A stretch of 64,000 bases of DNA, taken from contig CAMAQD010000002.1 of NCBI GenBank assembly GCA_945860385.1, forward strand, positions 124,001-188,000, read 5' to 3'. Source of the DNA: Flavobacterium psychrophilum (GTDB lineage Bacteria > Bacteroidota > Bacteroidia > Flavobacteriales > Flavobacteriaceae). Numbering within the stretch: position 1 is the first letter of the stretch; every line of letters begins with the position of its first letter. A program made the position numbers and the translations under genes. Positions 51,484-62,084 of this stretch are shown in pieces. The notes beneath the pieces were generated by a model that was not told where the DNA came from, made no database searches, and saw only the letters and a list, made by a program, of their open reading frames with translations.

Positions 51484-53172
51484 TTATTTAATATCTTTCA
51501 ATCGCAATTGAACGGAAGTTTTACCATTCCATTCATTCTCATCTATACAATAGACCGCTTCGAACGGCTTTTTATTCGTAGTCAGCTCCATTTTATTCCC
51601 TAATCCAAAACCTATCGCCGCCATTCCTTCCGAATTATTTTGACGAACAAAAAGTTTTAAATGTTCTCCATCAACACCCAATTTTTGGGCATAACCAGTA
51701 TCTTTTACATTTTTAGTCAGGAAAACTGGAGTCATATTTTGAGGTCCAAAAGGTTCGAATTGTTTCAAAATCCGAGTTAGTTTTGGAGTAATATCCGTTA
51801 AATTAATTTCGGCATCTATCGAAATTTCAGGTGTCAACATATCAGGATGAATGGTTTCTTCCACCACTTTTTCGAAAGCATTTTTAAAAAGTTGATAATT
51901 TTCTTCCAATAAAGTCATTCCCGCAGCATACATATGTCCGCCAAATTGCTCTAAATGTTCCGAACAGGCTTCTAAGGCATTATAAACGTCAAACCCTTTT
52001 ACAGAACGGGCCGAAGCAGCATATTTATCACCACTTTTGGTAAAAACCAGGGTCGGTCTATAATAGGTTTCTATCAATCTCGAAGCCACGATTCCAATCA
52101 CGCCTTTGTGCCAATCTTGTTGAAAAACTACCGATGTAAATCGTTTTTCTTCATTATTTTCTATAATCTGAGCCAAAGCTTCTTTGGTAATTTGTTTGTC
52201 TAAATCTTTCCTTTCGGAATTATACGCTTCAATTTCTGATGCAAATTGTTGCGCTTGTTCAAAGTCAAATTCCGTCAGCAATTCCACCGCGTGATTCCCG
52301 TGTTTGATTCGTCCTGCCGCATTAATTCTGGGTGCGATAATAAAAACCACATCGGTAATGTCTAATGTTTGTTTTTTTATTTGATGAATTAAAGCTTTAA
52401 ATCCAGGTCTCGGATCGGAGTTGATAACCTGCAGACCAAAATAAGCCAAAATCCTGTTTTCACCCGTCATTGGAACAATATCAGCGGCAATTGCAGTCGC
52501 CACCAAATCCAAATACGAAGTTAAATCTTCGATAGTCTGATTCCGGTTTTCACCCAAAGCCTGAATCAATTTGAAACCAATTCCACAACCGCACAATTCA
52601 TCATAAGGATAAGTACAATCATCGCGTTTTGGATCCAAAACCGCAACAGCTTTCGGCAAAGAATTCCCTGGTCTGTGGTGATCGCAAATGATAAAATCGA
52701 TATTTTTTTCTTTGGCGTACACTACGTGATCAATAGATTTTATTCCACAATCCAAGGCAATAATCAGCGAAAATCCATTGTCGTCGGCATAATCAATTCC
52801 CTTGAAAGAAATACCATAACCTTCGTCATAACGATCTGGAATATAGGTGGCAACATTCGGATAATACGTTTTCAAATAAGAGGAAACCAAGGAAACTGCC
52901 GTTGTTCCATCCACATCATAATCGCCAAAAACGAGAATATTTTCGCCGTTTTCAATCGCTAATTCAATGCGCTCGACTGCCTTGTCCATATCCTTCATCA
53001 GATAAGGACTGTGCAAATCTTCTAAAGTGGGACGAAAAAATTGTCGCGCTTCTTCATAAGTTTCAATACCGCGTTGCACCAGAAGCGTTGCTACAAATTC
53101 TTCAACATTCAAAACCGCAGCAAGATTTTTAACTTTTTCTTCCGAAGGTTTTGGTTTGATGGTCCAGCGCAT
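51484..53172 (-). CDS. recJ: Single-stranded-DNA-specific exonuclease RecJ
   Basis: This 562-residue DHH-family 5'-3' exonuclease acts in recombination and mismatch repair. It has motif I FGDYDVDGTTAVSL, then IALDCGIKS, ICDHHRPGNSLP (the DHH motif), the DHHA1 domain with FGGHMYAAGMTL, and a C-terminal OB-fold domain. It is the first gene of a three-gene operon. A long inverted repeat lies upstream between recJ and the divergent adenine deaminase gene. Confidence 0.95.
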   Translation of the reverse strand: MRWTIKPKPSEEKVKNLAAVLNVEEFVATLLVQRGIETYEEARQFFRPTLEDLHSPYLMKDMDKAVERIELAIENGENILVFGDYDVDGTTAVSLVSSYLKTYYPNVATYIPDRYDEGYGISFKGIDYADDNGFSLIIALDCGIKSIDHVVYAKEKNIDFIICDHHRPGNSLPKAVAVLDPKRDDCTYPYDELCGCGIGFKLIQALGENRNQTIEDLTSYLDLVATAIAADIVPMTGENRILAYFGLQVINSDPRPGFKALIHQIKKQTLDITDVVFIIAPRINAAGRIKHGNHAVELLTEFDFEQAQQFASEIEAYNSERKDLDKQITKEALAQIIENNEEKRFTSVVFQQDWHKGVIGIVASRLIETYYRPTLVFTKSGDKYAASARSVKGFDVYNALEACSEHLEQFGGHMYAAGMTLLEENYQLFKNAFEKVVEETIHPDMLTPEISIDAEINLTDITPKLTRILKQFEPFGPQNMTPVFLTKNVKDTGYAQKLGVDGEHLKLFVRQNNSEGMAAIGFGLGNKMELTTNKKPFEAVYCIDENEWNGKTSVQLRLKDIK

Positions 53173-53226
53173 ATTGATTGTTTTAAATTGAAAACCAAAT
53201 TTAGTTTAAATTATGGTCAAAAAGAA

Positions 53227-53290
53227 AACCCTTAAGATATTAAGTTGCATTAAGCATTAAACCTTAATGGAACTTAATATCTTAATGGTT
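53227..53290. repeat. Long near-perfect inverted repeat between recJ and ade
   Basis: The 23-nt arm at 53232-53254 pairs with 53263-53285 at 22 of 23 positions around an 8-nt loop. After one mismatch the flanks AAACC and GGTT extend it to about 27 bp. It is built of TTAAG/CTTAAT units. It lies in a divergent promoter region, where a terminator is not needed. Confidence 0.75.
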
Positions 53291-53353
53291 CAAAAAATAA
53301 AAATTAATTTTTAAATAATTTAAGACGCCTCAAAAAATAACGCAAAATCGCAG

Positions 53354-53361
53354 TACTTTTG
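53354..53361 (+). promoter_or_regulatory. -7 box for the adenine deaminase gene
   Basis: TACTTTTG fits TAnnTTTG and lies 23 bp upstream of the ATG at 53385. No TTG is found at the -33 distance. Confidence 0.45.
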
Positions 53362-53384
53362 AATATCTTTTTAAATCAACCAAA

Positions 53385-55007
53385 ATGCAAATTCAAGGAC
53401 AAATTGTTGACATCCAAAACCGATGCATTTATGCCGGTGAAATCACTTTCGAAAACGGGAAAATCACTTCAATTATCGAGAAAAATCACGACGTGCAACA
53501 TTTCATTATGCCAGGATTTATAGACTCCCATATTCATATCGAAAGTTCGATGCTGGTTCCTTCCGAATTTGCAAAAATTGCTGTGCTGCACGGAACGGTT
53601 GCCACGATTTCCGACCCACACGAAATTGCCAATGTTCTCGGTACAGCAGGTGTTTATTATATGATTGAAAACGGTAAAAAAGTGCCGTTAAAATTTCATT
53701 TTGGTGCGCCATCTTGTGTACCTGCCACCATTTTCGAAAGTGCTGGCGCAACAATCGATTCGGAAGTAATAAAAGAATTAATGGCTTCACCCGACATTTA
53801 TTATTTAGCCGAAATGATGAATTATCCTGGAGTTCTTTTCGACGATGAAGAAGTTTTAAAGAAAATTGAATGGGCCAAATATTTCAACAAACCAGTCGAT
53901 GGTCACGCACCAGGATTGCGAGGCGAACCCATAAAAAAATATATTTCGGCAGGAATTACAACTGACCACGAATGTTTCACTTTTGAAGAAGCAGAAGAAA
54001 AATTATCGCTGGGAATGAAAGTGCTCATTCGCGAAGGAAGTGCCGCCAAAAACTTCGAAGCACTTATTGATTTACTTCCAGAAAATTACGAAAACATGAT
54101 GTTCTGTTCAGACGACAAACATCCTGACGATTTGATTGTGGGACACATCAACTTGCTTTGTGCTCGTGCTGTTGCCAAAGGAATTGACGTTTTCAAAGTC
54201 CTTCAAGCCGCTTGCGTAAATCCCGTGAACCATTACAAAATGAATGTCGGTCTTTTGAAAGAAAATGATGCTGCCGATTTTATAGTAGTTGAAGATTTGA
54301 TTAATTTTAAAGTAAAACAAACCTACATCAATGGGGAATTAGTAGCCAAAAACGGAAAGTCTTTTGTGAAACATATTCCATTTGAAACGCCTAATAATTT
54401 CAACATCACTTCCAAACAAATCAGTGATTTTGAAGTTTTGGGTTCAGGTTCAAAAATTCGAGTAATCGAAGCCTTGGAAGGGCAATTGATTACCAATGAA
54501 ATTCATCATAAATCACTAATCGTTGACGGGCAACTAGTTTCTGACACGGAAAATGACATCTTGAAAATGGCTGTTGTAAATCGTTATCAGGATACTAAAC
54601 CCGCTGTTGCTTTCATCAAGAATTTTGGGTTGAAAAAAGGAGCAATTGCCAGTTCTGTCGCGCACGATTGTCATAATATTGTTGTGGTAGGAACTTCGGA
54701 CGATGAAATTTGCAATGCAGTAAACCTTATCATCGAAAACAGAGGTGGAGTTTGCGCGGTGAATGGCTCCGAAAACAAACTGTTGGCTTTGCCCGTTGCC
54801 GGAATTATGAGTGACAAAAATGGCTGGGAAACCGGAAAGTTATATCAGGAAATTGATGCGATGGCGAAAGAATTGGGCAGCAATTTGAAAGCACCTTTTA
54901 TGACGCTTTCGTTTATGGCTTTATTGGTTATTCCCGATTTGAAATTATCAGATAAAGGATTGTTTAGTGGCAATACTTTTTCGTTTGTGGATTTGGAAGT
55001 AGAGTAA
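53385..55007 (+). CDS. ade: Adenine deaminase
   Basis: This 540-residue amidohydrolase converts adenine to hypoxanthine and ammonia in purine salvage. It has metal-binding HxH in [44 protein letters not shown] and the catalytic Asp region [11 protein letters not shown]. The C-terminal domain with [13 protein letters not shown] is typical of bacterial Ade. Length is normal. It converges with the HopJ-family gene with one base between the stop codons. Confidence 0.94.
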   Translation: MQIQGQIVDIQNRCIYAGEITFENGKITSIIEKNHDVQHFIMPGFIDSHIHIESSMLVPSEFAKIAVLHGTVATISDPHEIANVLGTAGVYYMIENGKKVPLKFHFGAPSCVPATIFESAGATIDSEVIKELMASPDIYYLAEMMNYPGVLFDDEEVLKKIEWAKYFNKPVDGHAPGLRGEPIKKYISAGITTDHECFTFEEAEEKLSLGMKVLIREGSAAKNFEALIDLLPENYENMMFCSDDKHPDDLIVGHINLLCARAVAKGIDVFKVLQAACVNPVNHYKMNVGLLKENDAADFIVVEDLINFKVKQTYINGELVAKNGKSFVKHIPFETPNNFNITSKQISDFEVLGSGSKIRVIEALEGQLITNEIHHKSLIVDGQLVSDTENDILKMAVVNRYQDTKPAVAFIKNFGLKKGAIASSVAHDCHNIVVVGTSDDEICNAVNLIIENRGGVCAVNGSENKLLALPVAGIMSDKNGWETGKLYQEIDAMAKELGSNLKAPFMTLSFMALLVIPDLKLSDKGLFSGNTFSFVDLEVE

Positions 55008-55008
55008 A

Positions 55009-55359
55009 TTATAATGATTTCAAAGCCAAAGCTTCTCCTTCAAATTTGATTCCATCCCAACCTGATTTTATAAAATTACGAATATTTTGATGGTTTGTTC
55101 CTTCTGGATTCCCTAATACTTCTTCAAAATAATAGGCTCCAAAACAAGCTAATGTTTCAGCTTGAGACAAGTTTTGCAATTTTGCAAAAGCAAATAATTT
55201 GCAGGAACCTGAGTTTTCGTCTGCGTCATTGTGTTGTGTTCCGTTATCGAAAGTCGTTGGAGTAAAATTGTAATTTTCTTCAATAACGGCAATGGTTTCA
55301 GGAAATGTAATGGCGTTTGGTGTTTGTTTTAATTTTTCTAAAAAAGAAGTTATGCTCAT
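55009..55359 (-). CDS. HopJ-family protein
   Basis: This 116-residue small soluble protein has TPNAITFPETIAVIEENYNF, then FAKLQNLSQAETLACFGAYYFEEVL and GTNHQNIRNFIKSGWDGIKF, the conserved pattern of the family named after the Pseudomonas type III effector HopJ. The family is common in marine and soil bacteria without a type III system, so an effector role here is not implied. The actual function is unknown. It is convergent with ade. Confidence 0.85.
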   Translation of the reverse strand: MSITSFLEKLKQTPNAITFPETIAVIEENYNFTPTTFDNGTQHNDADENSGSCKLFAFAKLQNLSQAETLACFGAYYFEEVLGNPEGTNHQNIRNFIKSGWDGIKFEGEALALKSL

Positions 55360-55470
55360 TGCGAAATCTATTTAATTATCGTTTAATAATGTTTTGAAAC
55401 TTTATAAAAATCAGAATCAATTTTTTAGTTATGTGAGTAAAAATTTAAACTTTGAAAAAAATTAAACCTT

Positions 55471-58400
55471 TTAATTCAATCTAAAATCTAGGTCCATTTT
55501 CTCCAACTCCATCAGCAACTCATTCGAAATCTTAATTTTCAATTTTCGGCTTGGCATGGATATTCGTGTGATTACTTTAGTTTCTTCAACAGCGGTTTCG
55601 GGTTCATCGATGGGTTCTTCAATATTCAGTTCATCTTCTCCAGAAAACTCTTCGGTAAAAATCACTGTTTCCTCTGGAATTTCATCATCAAATAATGCTG
55701 GAGCTGTTTTTTCTTCTAATTTCACTATTTCAGGAATAATTATGGCTTTCTTTATTAGCGTTTCTAGCTCCACAACATCAAAAGTAACCGAATTATTTCC
55801 TTTGTTAGCTTGGAAAACGGCGTTCAATTTCGATATAAAATCTGCATTTAAAGCTTTTACGTCTAATAAAATACTTAGTTTTTTGGCAAAATTTTCAAAC
55901 ACATCCTGCAACATTTTAAATTCCGAGAATTGAATCATTGGATCTCCTTTTTTCCCTGTTTCTTTATTTGGCCATCCTTCTTTGACTAAAATTTTTATGT
56001 ATGTAAAACTATTTGGGATCAAATAATGGCGGTATTTCATGTATTCTTCTCCAAAAATTTTGAATTCATAACTTTCATCATATCCTTCGAGATGAAATAG
56101 CGCCCAACCTTTTCCATTTTTGGCAATTCGGTGTTGAACGTTACTAATTATGCCACCAAAAGTTAAATTTTTACTCACAAACTGATTTAAATCTTTCAGC
56201 GATTCTAACTTCGAATTACAAAAATATTTCATCTCATATTTAAAATCATCCAGTGGATGTCCTGAAATATAAATCCCAACCACTTCTTTTTCTTTGGCCA
56301 ATTTTTCCATCGTACTCCAATCTTCGCAAGGCGGCACAACAGGTTCGGCAATTTGAACATCGCTGCTTTCGCCAAACAAACTCACCTGCAATGAATTTTC
56401 ATTTTCCTGAAACTTTGCTCCATAACGAATCGCTTTTTCGTAAAACGTAATTCCGTCGCCATCATCGTGAAAATATTGCGCTCTGGTTACGCCTGTAAAC
56501 GAATCGAAACCGCCCGCCAAAGCCAGATTTTCGAGGGCTTTTTTATTGGCAGCGCGCAAATCAATGCGCTTTGTTAAATCAAAAATTGATTTGTATTTTG
56601 CATTCTTTCTATTTTCGACAATAGTGGCCACAGCACCAGAACCCACACCTTTTACAGCGCCCATCCCAAAACGAACAGCATAATCATCATTTACCGTAAA
56701 CTTGTAAAACGACTCGTTCACGTCTGGACCCAAAACTTGCAATCCCATTCGCTTACATTCTTCCATAAAAAAGGAAACTTGCTTGATGTCGCTCATATTA
56801 TTAGACAAAACCGCCGCCATATATTCAGCTGGATAATTCGCTTTTAAATAAGCGGTTTGGTAGGCAATCCAAGCATAACAAGTAGAATGCGATTTATTAA
56901 AAGCATATTCGGCAAAGGCTTTCCAGTCGTTCCAAATTTTCTCTAATTTGTCTTTGGCGTGGCCTTTTGCCATTGCTTGCGAGATGAATTTTGGTTCCAT
57001 TTTGGCCAAAACATCAATCATCTTTTTCCCCATCGCTTTACGCAAAACGTCGGCATCACCTTTGGAGAAATCCGCCAGTTTTTGGGACAAAAGCATTACC
57101 TGTTCTTGGTAAACGGTAATTCCATAGGTGTCTTTTAATAATTCTTCGCAGTCGTCCAAGTCATATTCTATAGGCTCTTCTCCATTTTTACGTTTAATAA
57201 AACTCGGGATATAAGCAATTGGCCCTGGACGATACAGCGCATTCATGGCAATCAAATCGGGAAAAACCGTTGGCTTCAATTCCTTCATATATTTTTGCAT
57301 TCCTGCACTTTCGTACTGAAAAATCCCCACCGTTTCGCCTCGTTGAAAAAGTTCGTATGTCTTTACATCATCAATAGGAAATTCGTCTGGATTTAAGTCA
57401 ATGCCGTTTCTATATTTAACCAGTTTAACAGTGTCTTTAATCAAAGTCAGGGTTTTCAAACCCAAGAAATCCATCTTCAACAAACCGGCACTTTCTACAA
57501 CCGAGTTGTCAAATTGTGTGACAAACAAATCCGAATCTTTGGCGGTTGCCACAGGAACAAAATCGGTAATATCACTTGGCGTAATAATTACACCACAAGC
57601 GTGAATACCTGTATTTCTAAGGTTTCCTTCTAATACTTTGGCTTGCTGAATGGTTTCTCCACCCAAATCACTTTCCTTAGCCAAACCAATTAATTCCTTT
57701 ATTTTTTCAAATTCCTCAGGACGAACGGTCTTTTTGATTAAATCTTCTTTTTCGTTCAAAAAACGCGCTAAATTCCATTTGGATGGCATCATCCCCGGAA
57801 TTAATTTGGCAATTTTATCTGCTTCGAATAAAGGTAAATCCAGCACACGAGCCGTATCACGAATAGCCGATTTGGTGGCCATTTTACCGTAAGTGATAAT
57901 CTGCGCCACTTGTTTCTTGCCGTATTTTCGAATCACATAATCCATCACGCTGCTTCGTCCTTCATCGTCAAAATCGATATCAATATCGGGAAGTGAAACC
58001 CTATCCGGATTCAAGAATCTTTCGAAAAGCAGATTGTATAAAAGCGGATCGATATTGGTAATTTTCAAACAATAAGCTACAACAGAACCAGCCGCAGAAC
58101 CCCGACCAGGCCCAACAGAAACGCCCATATTTCGGGCTTCGGCTATGAAATCCTGAACAATCAAGAAATAACCAGGATACCCTGAGTTTTCGATAGTCAA
58201 TAATTCGAAATCCAATCTTTCCTGAATTTCGGGCGTGATTTCCTTGTATCTACGTTTGGCTCCTTCAAAAGTAAGGTGTTTCAAATAGGCATTTTCACCT
58301 CGAACTCCACCATCAACAGCGTCTTCAGGAACATTAAATTCGACTGGAATTTCGAATTTTGGAAGCAAAACTTCACGTGCTAAATTGTAGATTTCAATCT

Positions 58401-60051
58401 TATCCACAATTTCAGAAATATTCGAAATCGCTTCTGGCAAATTGTTGAAAAGTTTTTTCATCTCCTCACCCGACTTGAAATAATACTCCTGATTCGGCAA
58501 GCCGTAACGATAACCACGACCGCGACCAATTGGAGTTGATTGCTTTTCACCCTCTTTTACACACAATAAAATATCGTGTGCATTGGCATTTTCTTTCTCA
58601 ATGTAAAAAGTATTATTGGTAGCAATTATCTTGACATCGTGCTTTCTGGCCAATGAAATTAAGGCTTCGTTCACCCGATTTTCGTCTTCCTGATTGTGAC
58701 GCATTACCTCGATATAGAAGTCTTCACCAAATTCTTTTTTCCACCAAAGCAAGGCTTCTTCGGCTTGGTTTTCACCAAGATTTAAAATCTTGCTTGGGAT
58801 TTCTCCATAGAGATTTCCCGACAAAACAATAATATCTTCTTTGTATTGTTGAATTACTTTTCGGTCGATTCTTGGAACATAATAAAAGCCTTCGGTGTAG
58901 CCAATGGACGACATTTTGGCCAAATTATGATAGCCTTTTTTGGTCTTCGCCAAAAGCACGACTTGGTAGCCATTGTCTTTTACCGACTTATTATTATGAT
59001 CTTCACAAACAAAAAATTCGCAACCAACAATTGGTTTTATTGGAACTTCCGTTGGTTCTTCGCCTTTTTCAATCGATTCCTTATTTTTGGTTTCAGCCGC
59101 TTTGTTATGGTATAAAATATCCCGAACAAAGTGAAAAGCACCCATCAAATTGGCGTGATCGGTCATTGCCACTGCTGGCATTTTTTGCTGCGAAGCTGCT
59201 TTCACCAAAGCCGCAACACTAATTGTAGATTGCAAAACCGAAAATTGAGTATGATTGTGCAAATGCACAAAATCGGTATCGATTAATATTTGTTTGTTAT
59301 CCGAAAGCTCCTGTTTGGAAATTGGTGCTTCTTTTTTCGCTCCCAATTGTTGACGAATTTTATCAGAAGCTTCCTTTAAATTAATGTGCTGTAATCCGAT
59401 AAGTTGAATTTCTCGTGGATTTTTCAATTGAAAATCTTCGAAATATTCTTGTTCCACTTCGAGCTCCGATTTAGTAAAAACTTCGGTACGAATTAATTCG
59501 AAAAAGCAACGCGTTGTTGCCTCAACATCGGCAGTGGCGTTGTGCGCCTCTCCAAAAGGTTTGTTGAAAAGATATGAATGTAATTCGGTTAGCGTAGGCA
59601 ATTTGAATTTCCCGCCACGACCTCCAGGAAGTCTCAATAAAGAAGCTGTAACTTCAGTACACGTATCGAGAATTGGCATCGAACTCATTGGACTTTCAAC
59701 ACCCATTCTATAAAATTCGCAACCCATAATATTGATGTCAAAACCTAGATTTTGACCCACAATAAATTTGGTTTTCGATAAAGCGATATTAAATTTTTCT
59801 AAAACTTCAGCTAAAGGAATTCCTTCGTTTTCAGCCAATTCAGTTGAAATACCGTGAATTCTTTCGGCATCATAAGGAATATTAAATCCTTCAGGCTTAA
59901 CCAAATAATCCTGATGTTCAAGGACTCTTCCCATATCATCGTGGAGCTGCCAAGCGATTTGAATACATCTTGGCCAGTTATCCGTGTCAGAAATAGGTGC
60001 GCCCCAACGCTTTGGTAATCCTGTAGTTTCGGTATCGAATATTAAGTACAT
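55471..60051 (-). CDS. dnaE: DNA polymerase III alpha subunit with fused N-terminal proofreading exonuclease
   Basis: At 1526 residues it is longer than E. coli DnaE (about 1160). Residues 1-190 are a DnaQ-type DEDDh exonuclease with Asp6, Glu8, Asp105, His170 and Asp175 all present. After a linker, the PHP domain starts near residue 260 with HLHNHTQFSV and TDHANLMG and GCEFFV, so its metal ligands also look kept. The polymerase active site is PDIDIDFDDEGR; the thumb and finger regions, an HhH region and an OB-fold (LTFGGIISNVQ) follow. It is the replicative polymerase. A -7 box (TAAATTTG, 60109-60102) lies upstream. Confidence 0.95.
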   Translation of the reverse strand: MYLIFDTETTGLPKRWGAPISDTDNWPRCIQIAWQLHDDMGRVLEHQDYLVKPEGFNIPYDAERIHGISTELAENEGIPLAEVLEKFNIALSKTKFIVGQNLGFDINIMGCEFYRMGVESPMSSMPILDTCTEVTASLLRLPGGRGGKFKLPTLTELHSYLFNKPFGEAHNATADVEATTRCFFELIRTEVFTKSELEVEQEYFEDFQLKNPREIQLIGLQHINLKEASDKIRQQLGAKKEAPISKQELSDNKQILIDTDFVHLHNHTQFSVLQSTISVAALVKAASQQKMPAVAMTDHANLMGAFHFVRDILYHNKAAETKNKESIEKGEEPTEVPIKPIVGCEFFVCEDHNNKSVKDNGYQVVLLAKTKKGYHNLAKMSSIGYTEGFYYVPRIDRKVIQQYKEDIIVLSGNLYGEIPSKILNLGENQAEEALLWWKKEFGEDFYIEVMRHNQEDENRVNEALISLARKHDVKIIATNNTFYIEKENANAHDILLCVKEGEKQSTPIGRGRGYRYGLPNQEYYFKSGEEMKKLFNNLPEAISNISEIVDKIEIYNLAREVLLPKFEIPVEFNVPEDAVDGGVRGENAYLKHLTFEGAKRRYKEITPEIQERLDFELLTIENSGYPGYFLIVQDFIAEARNMGVSVGPGRGSAAGSVVAYCLKITNIDPLLYNLLFERFLNPDRVSLPDIDIDFDDEGRSSVMDYVIRKYGKKQVAQIITYGKMATKSAIRDTARVLDLPLFEADKIAKLIPGMMPSKWNLARFLNEKEDLIKKTVRPEEFEKIKELIGLAKESDLGGETIQQAKVLEGNLRNTGIHACGVIITPSDITDFVPVATAKDSDLFVTQFDNSVVESAGLLKMDFLGLKTLTLIKDTVKLVKYRNGIDLNPDEFPIDDVKTYELFQRGETVGIFQYESAGMQKYMKELKPTVFPDLIAMNALYRPGPIAYIPSFIKRKNGEEPIEYDLDDCEELLKDTYGITVYQEQVMLLSQKLADFSKGDADVLRKAMGKKMIDVLAKMEPKFISQAMAKGHAKDKLEKIWNDWKAFAEYAFNKSHSTCYAWIAYQTAYLKANYPAEYMAAVLSNNMSDIKQVSFFMEECKRMGLQVLGPDVNESFYKFTVNDDYAVRFGMGAVKGVGSGAVATIVENRKNAKYKSIFDLTKRIDLRAANKKALENLALAGGFDSFTGVTRAQYFHDDGDGITFYEKAIRYGAKFQENENSLQVSLFGESSDVQIAEPVVPPCEDWSTMEKLAKEKEVVGIYISGHPLDDFKYEMKYFCNSKLESLKDLNQFVSKNLTFGGIISNVQHRIAKNGKGWALFHLEGYDESYEFKIFGEEYMKYRHYLIPNSFTYIKILVKEGWPNKETGKKGDPMIQFSEFKMLQDVFENFAKKLSILLDVKALNADFISKLNAVFQANKGNNSVTFDVVELETLIKKAIIIPEIVKLEEKTAPALFDDEIPEETVIFTEEFSGEDELNIEEPIDEPETAVEETKVITRISMPSRKLKIKISNELLMELEKMDLDFRLN

Positions 60052-60647
60052 AATTGAATTTTAATGCTTTGTAATAACCAGAAATTACATTTAGCAATTT
60101 TCAAATTTAGAATTTTTTAGACTAAAATACCTTGGAAGTTATTAACAAAAGCTTCTTTAAAAAACCAGTTAAATTTGAATTGTATTTTTTTTGGATGTCG
60201 TAGTATTTTAGCAAAAAAATTGGTCTATTTCATATTAAAAACATCTAATTTAATTCGCTTTTTTGGAACTTAAAAAGCCAAAAAAGAACTTCTTTAGAGA
60301 ACTACACAAAACCATTCAAAGCACAATCATTATTAAATTTTATTAAAATTCAACATTTCGTTAAACTATTTACAACCAAAACCCATATTTATATTAGAAT
60401 TTTACTAAAATCATAAACTTAAAAAATCCTTGTGGTAACACCTACAATAGTGACAAAATTAAAAACAAAGTCGAAATCAAATTAGGATAAATAATCCCCA
60501 ACTGCGAAACAGAAGTTGTAAAGTGTCATAAAACCGTTTTGGGTATCGTATATAAGTTGATAATAAAATTGACAACTTTATTTCTTTTTCTAAATTTGCT
60601 TCCATTGTTATAAAAAACAGAAACACATTTAATAAAAATAGTTAAAA
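60052..60647. other. Divergent promoter region between dnaE and leuC
   Basis: No gene is seen in this 596-bp gap. It holds the dnaE -7 box on the minus strand at 60109-60102 and a full leuC promoter at 60569-60598. I looked for a leucine-rich leader peptide or attenuator before leuC and found none. An imperfect palindrome TTGTGGT-AAC-ACCTACAA near 60430 might be a regulator site. Confidence 0.5.
60569..60598 (+). promoter_or_regulatory. Promoter of leuC
   Basis: TTG at 60569-60571 and TAAATTTG at 60591-60598 are spaced by 19 bp, an exact flavobacterial promoter, 49 bp before the ATG. Confidence 0.75.
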
Positions 60648-62045
60648 ATGAGTACTACATTATTCGACAAAGTATGGGATTCGCACGTTGTGCGTCAAAT
60701 TGAAGATGGACCAGACGTGTTTTTTATTGACCGTCATTTCATTCACGAAGTTACTAGTCCTGTTGCTTTTTTAGGTTTAAAGGAAAGAGGAATTTCGGTT
60801 TTATATCCAGAACGCACTTTTGCCACTGCCGATCACAACACACCAACGATAAACCAACATTTGCCTGTTGAGGACGCATTATCTGCCAATCAATTAAAGG
60901 CTTTGGAGGAAAACTCCGCAGAATACGGCATTAGCCACTGGGGTTTAGGAAATATAAAAAACGGAATTGTTCACGTGGTAGGTCCTGAAAACGGAATTAC
61001 TTTGCCGGGTGCCACCATTGTTTGCGGGGATTCACATACTTCCACTCACGGTGCTTTTGGAGCAATTGCTTTCGGAATTGGAACTTCTGAGGTGGAAATG
61101 GTGCTTTCTACGCAATGTATTATGCAACCAAAACCTAAAAAAATGCGCATCAACGTAACTGGTGAACTTCAATTGGGAGTTACTCCAAAAGACGTTGCGC
61201 TTTATATCATTTCAAAATTATCAACTTCAGGTGCAACGGGTTATTTTGTAGAATATGCTGGCGATGTTTTCGAAAATATGACAATGGAAGGTCGTATGAC
61301 CGTTTGTAATTTAACTATCGAAATGGGTGCTCGTGGCGGAATGATTGCTCCTGACCAAACCACTTTCGATTATTTAGAAGGTCGTTTGTTCGCTCCAAAA
61401 GGCGAAGCTTGGGATAAAGCTGTTGCCTATTGGAAAACTTTAAAAACCGATGCCGACGCAACTTTCGATGAAGAAATTACTTTTTCAGCTTCGGATATTG
61501 AGCCGATGATTACTTACGGAACCAATCCTGGAATGGGATTAGGAATTTCTAAAAGTATTCCGGGAGCAAAAGATGTTGCCGAAGGCGAAGAAACTTACGT
61601 TAAATCTCTAGCTTATATGGGTTACAACCAAGGCGAAGCGATGATTGGAAAACCAATTGATTACGTTTTCTTAGGAAGTTGTACCAATGGTAGAATTGAA
61701 GATTTTAGAGCTTTTGCATCGATAGTAAAAGGAAGACAAAAAGCAGCAAATGTTACTGCTTGGTTAGTTCCAGGTTCACACGTTGTGGAAGCACAAATCA
61801 AAGAAGAAGGAATTCTTGACGTTTTGACCGAGGCTGGTTTTGTATTGCGTCAACCAGGATGTTCAGCTTGTTTAGCGATGAATGATGATAAAGTTCCTGC
61901 CGGAAAATATGCGGTAAGTACTTCCAACAGAAACTTCGAAGGACGTCAAGGTCCAGGTTCAAGAACATTGTTGGCAAGTCCTTATATGGCTGCTGCCGCT
62001 GCTGTTACAGGAGTTCTGACCGATCCAAGAGAATTAATAAAATAA
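60648..62045 (+). CDS. leuC: 3-isopropylmalate dehydratase large subunit
   Basis: This 465-residue aconitase-fold subunit isomerises 2- to 3-isopropylmalate in leucine synthesis, together with LeuD. The 4Fe-4S ligands are in [15 protein letters not shown] and [33 protein letters not shown] is the substrate-site loop. Length is normal. It has its own promoter, and leuD follows after 39 bp. Confidence 0.96.
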   Translation: MSTTLFDKVWDSHVVRQIEDGPDVFFIDRHFIHEVTSPVAFLGLKERGISVLYPERTFATADHNTPTINQHLPVEDALSANQLKALEENSAEYGISHWGLGNIKNGIVHVVGPENGITLPGATIVCGDSHTSTHGAFGAIAFGIGTSEVEMVLSTQCIMQPKPKKMRINVTGELQLGVTPKDVALYIISKLSTSGATGYFVEYAGDVFENMTMEGRMTVCNLTIEMGARGGMIAPDQTTFDYLEGRLFAPKGEAWDKAVAYWKTLKTDADATFDEEITFSASDIEPMITYGTNPGMGLGISKSIPGAKDVAEGEETYVKSLAYMGYNQGEAMIGKPIDYVFLGSCTNGRIEDFRAFASIVKGRQKAANVTAWLVPGSHVVEAQIKEEGILDVLTEAGFVLRQPGCSACLAMNDDKVPAGKYAVSTSNRNFEGRQGPGSRTLLASPYMAAAAAVTGVLTDPRELIK

Positions 62046-62084
62046 TAGTAACGGGTGAAATAGTCACTCTAGAAAATATATAAA

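Noticed and set aside
55009..55359. Type III secretion effector
   Set aside because: HopJ-family proteins occur widely in bacteria without type III secretion, and no secretion genes are present here.
60052..60647. Leucine attenuator or leader peptide before leuC
   Set aside because: No short frame with a leucine run and no alternative hairpins were found between the promoter at 60569-60598 and the leuC start.
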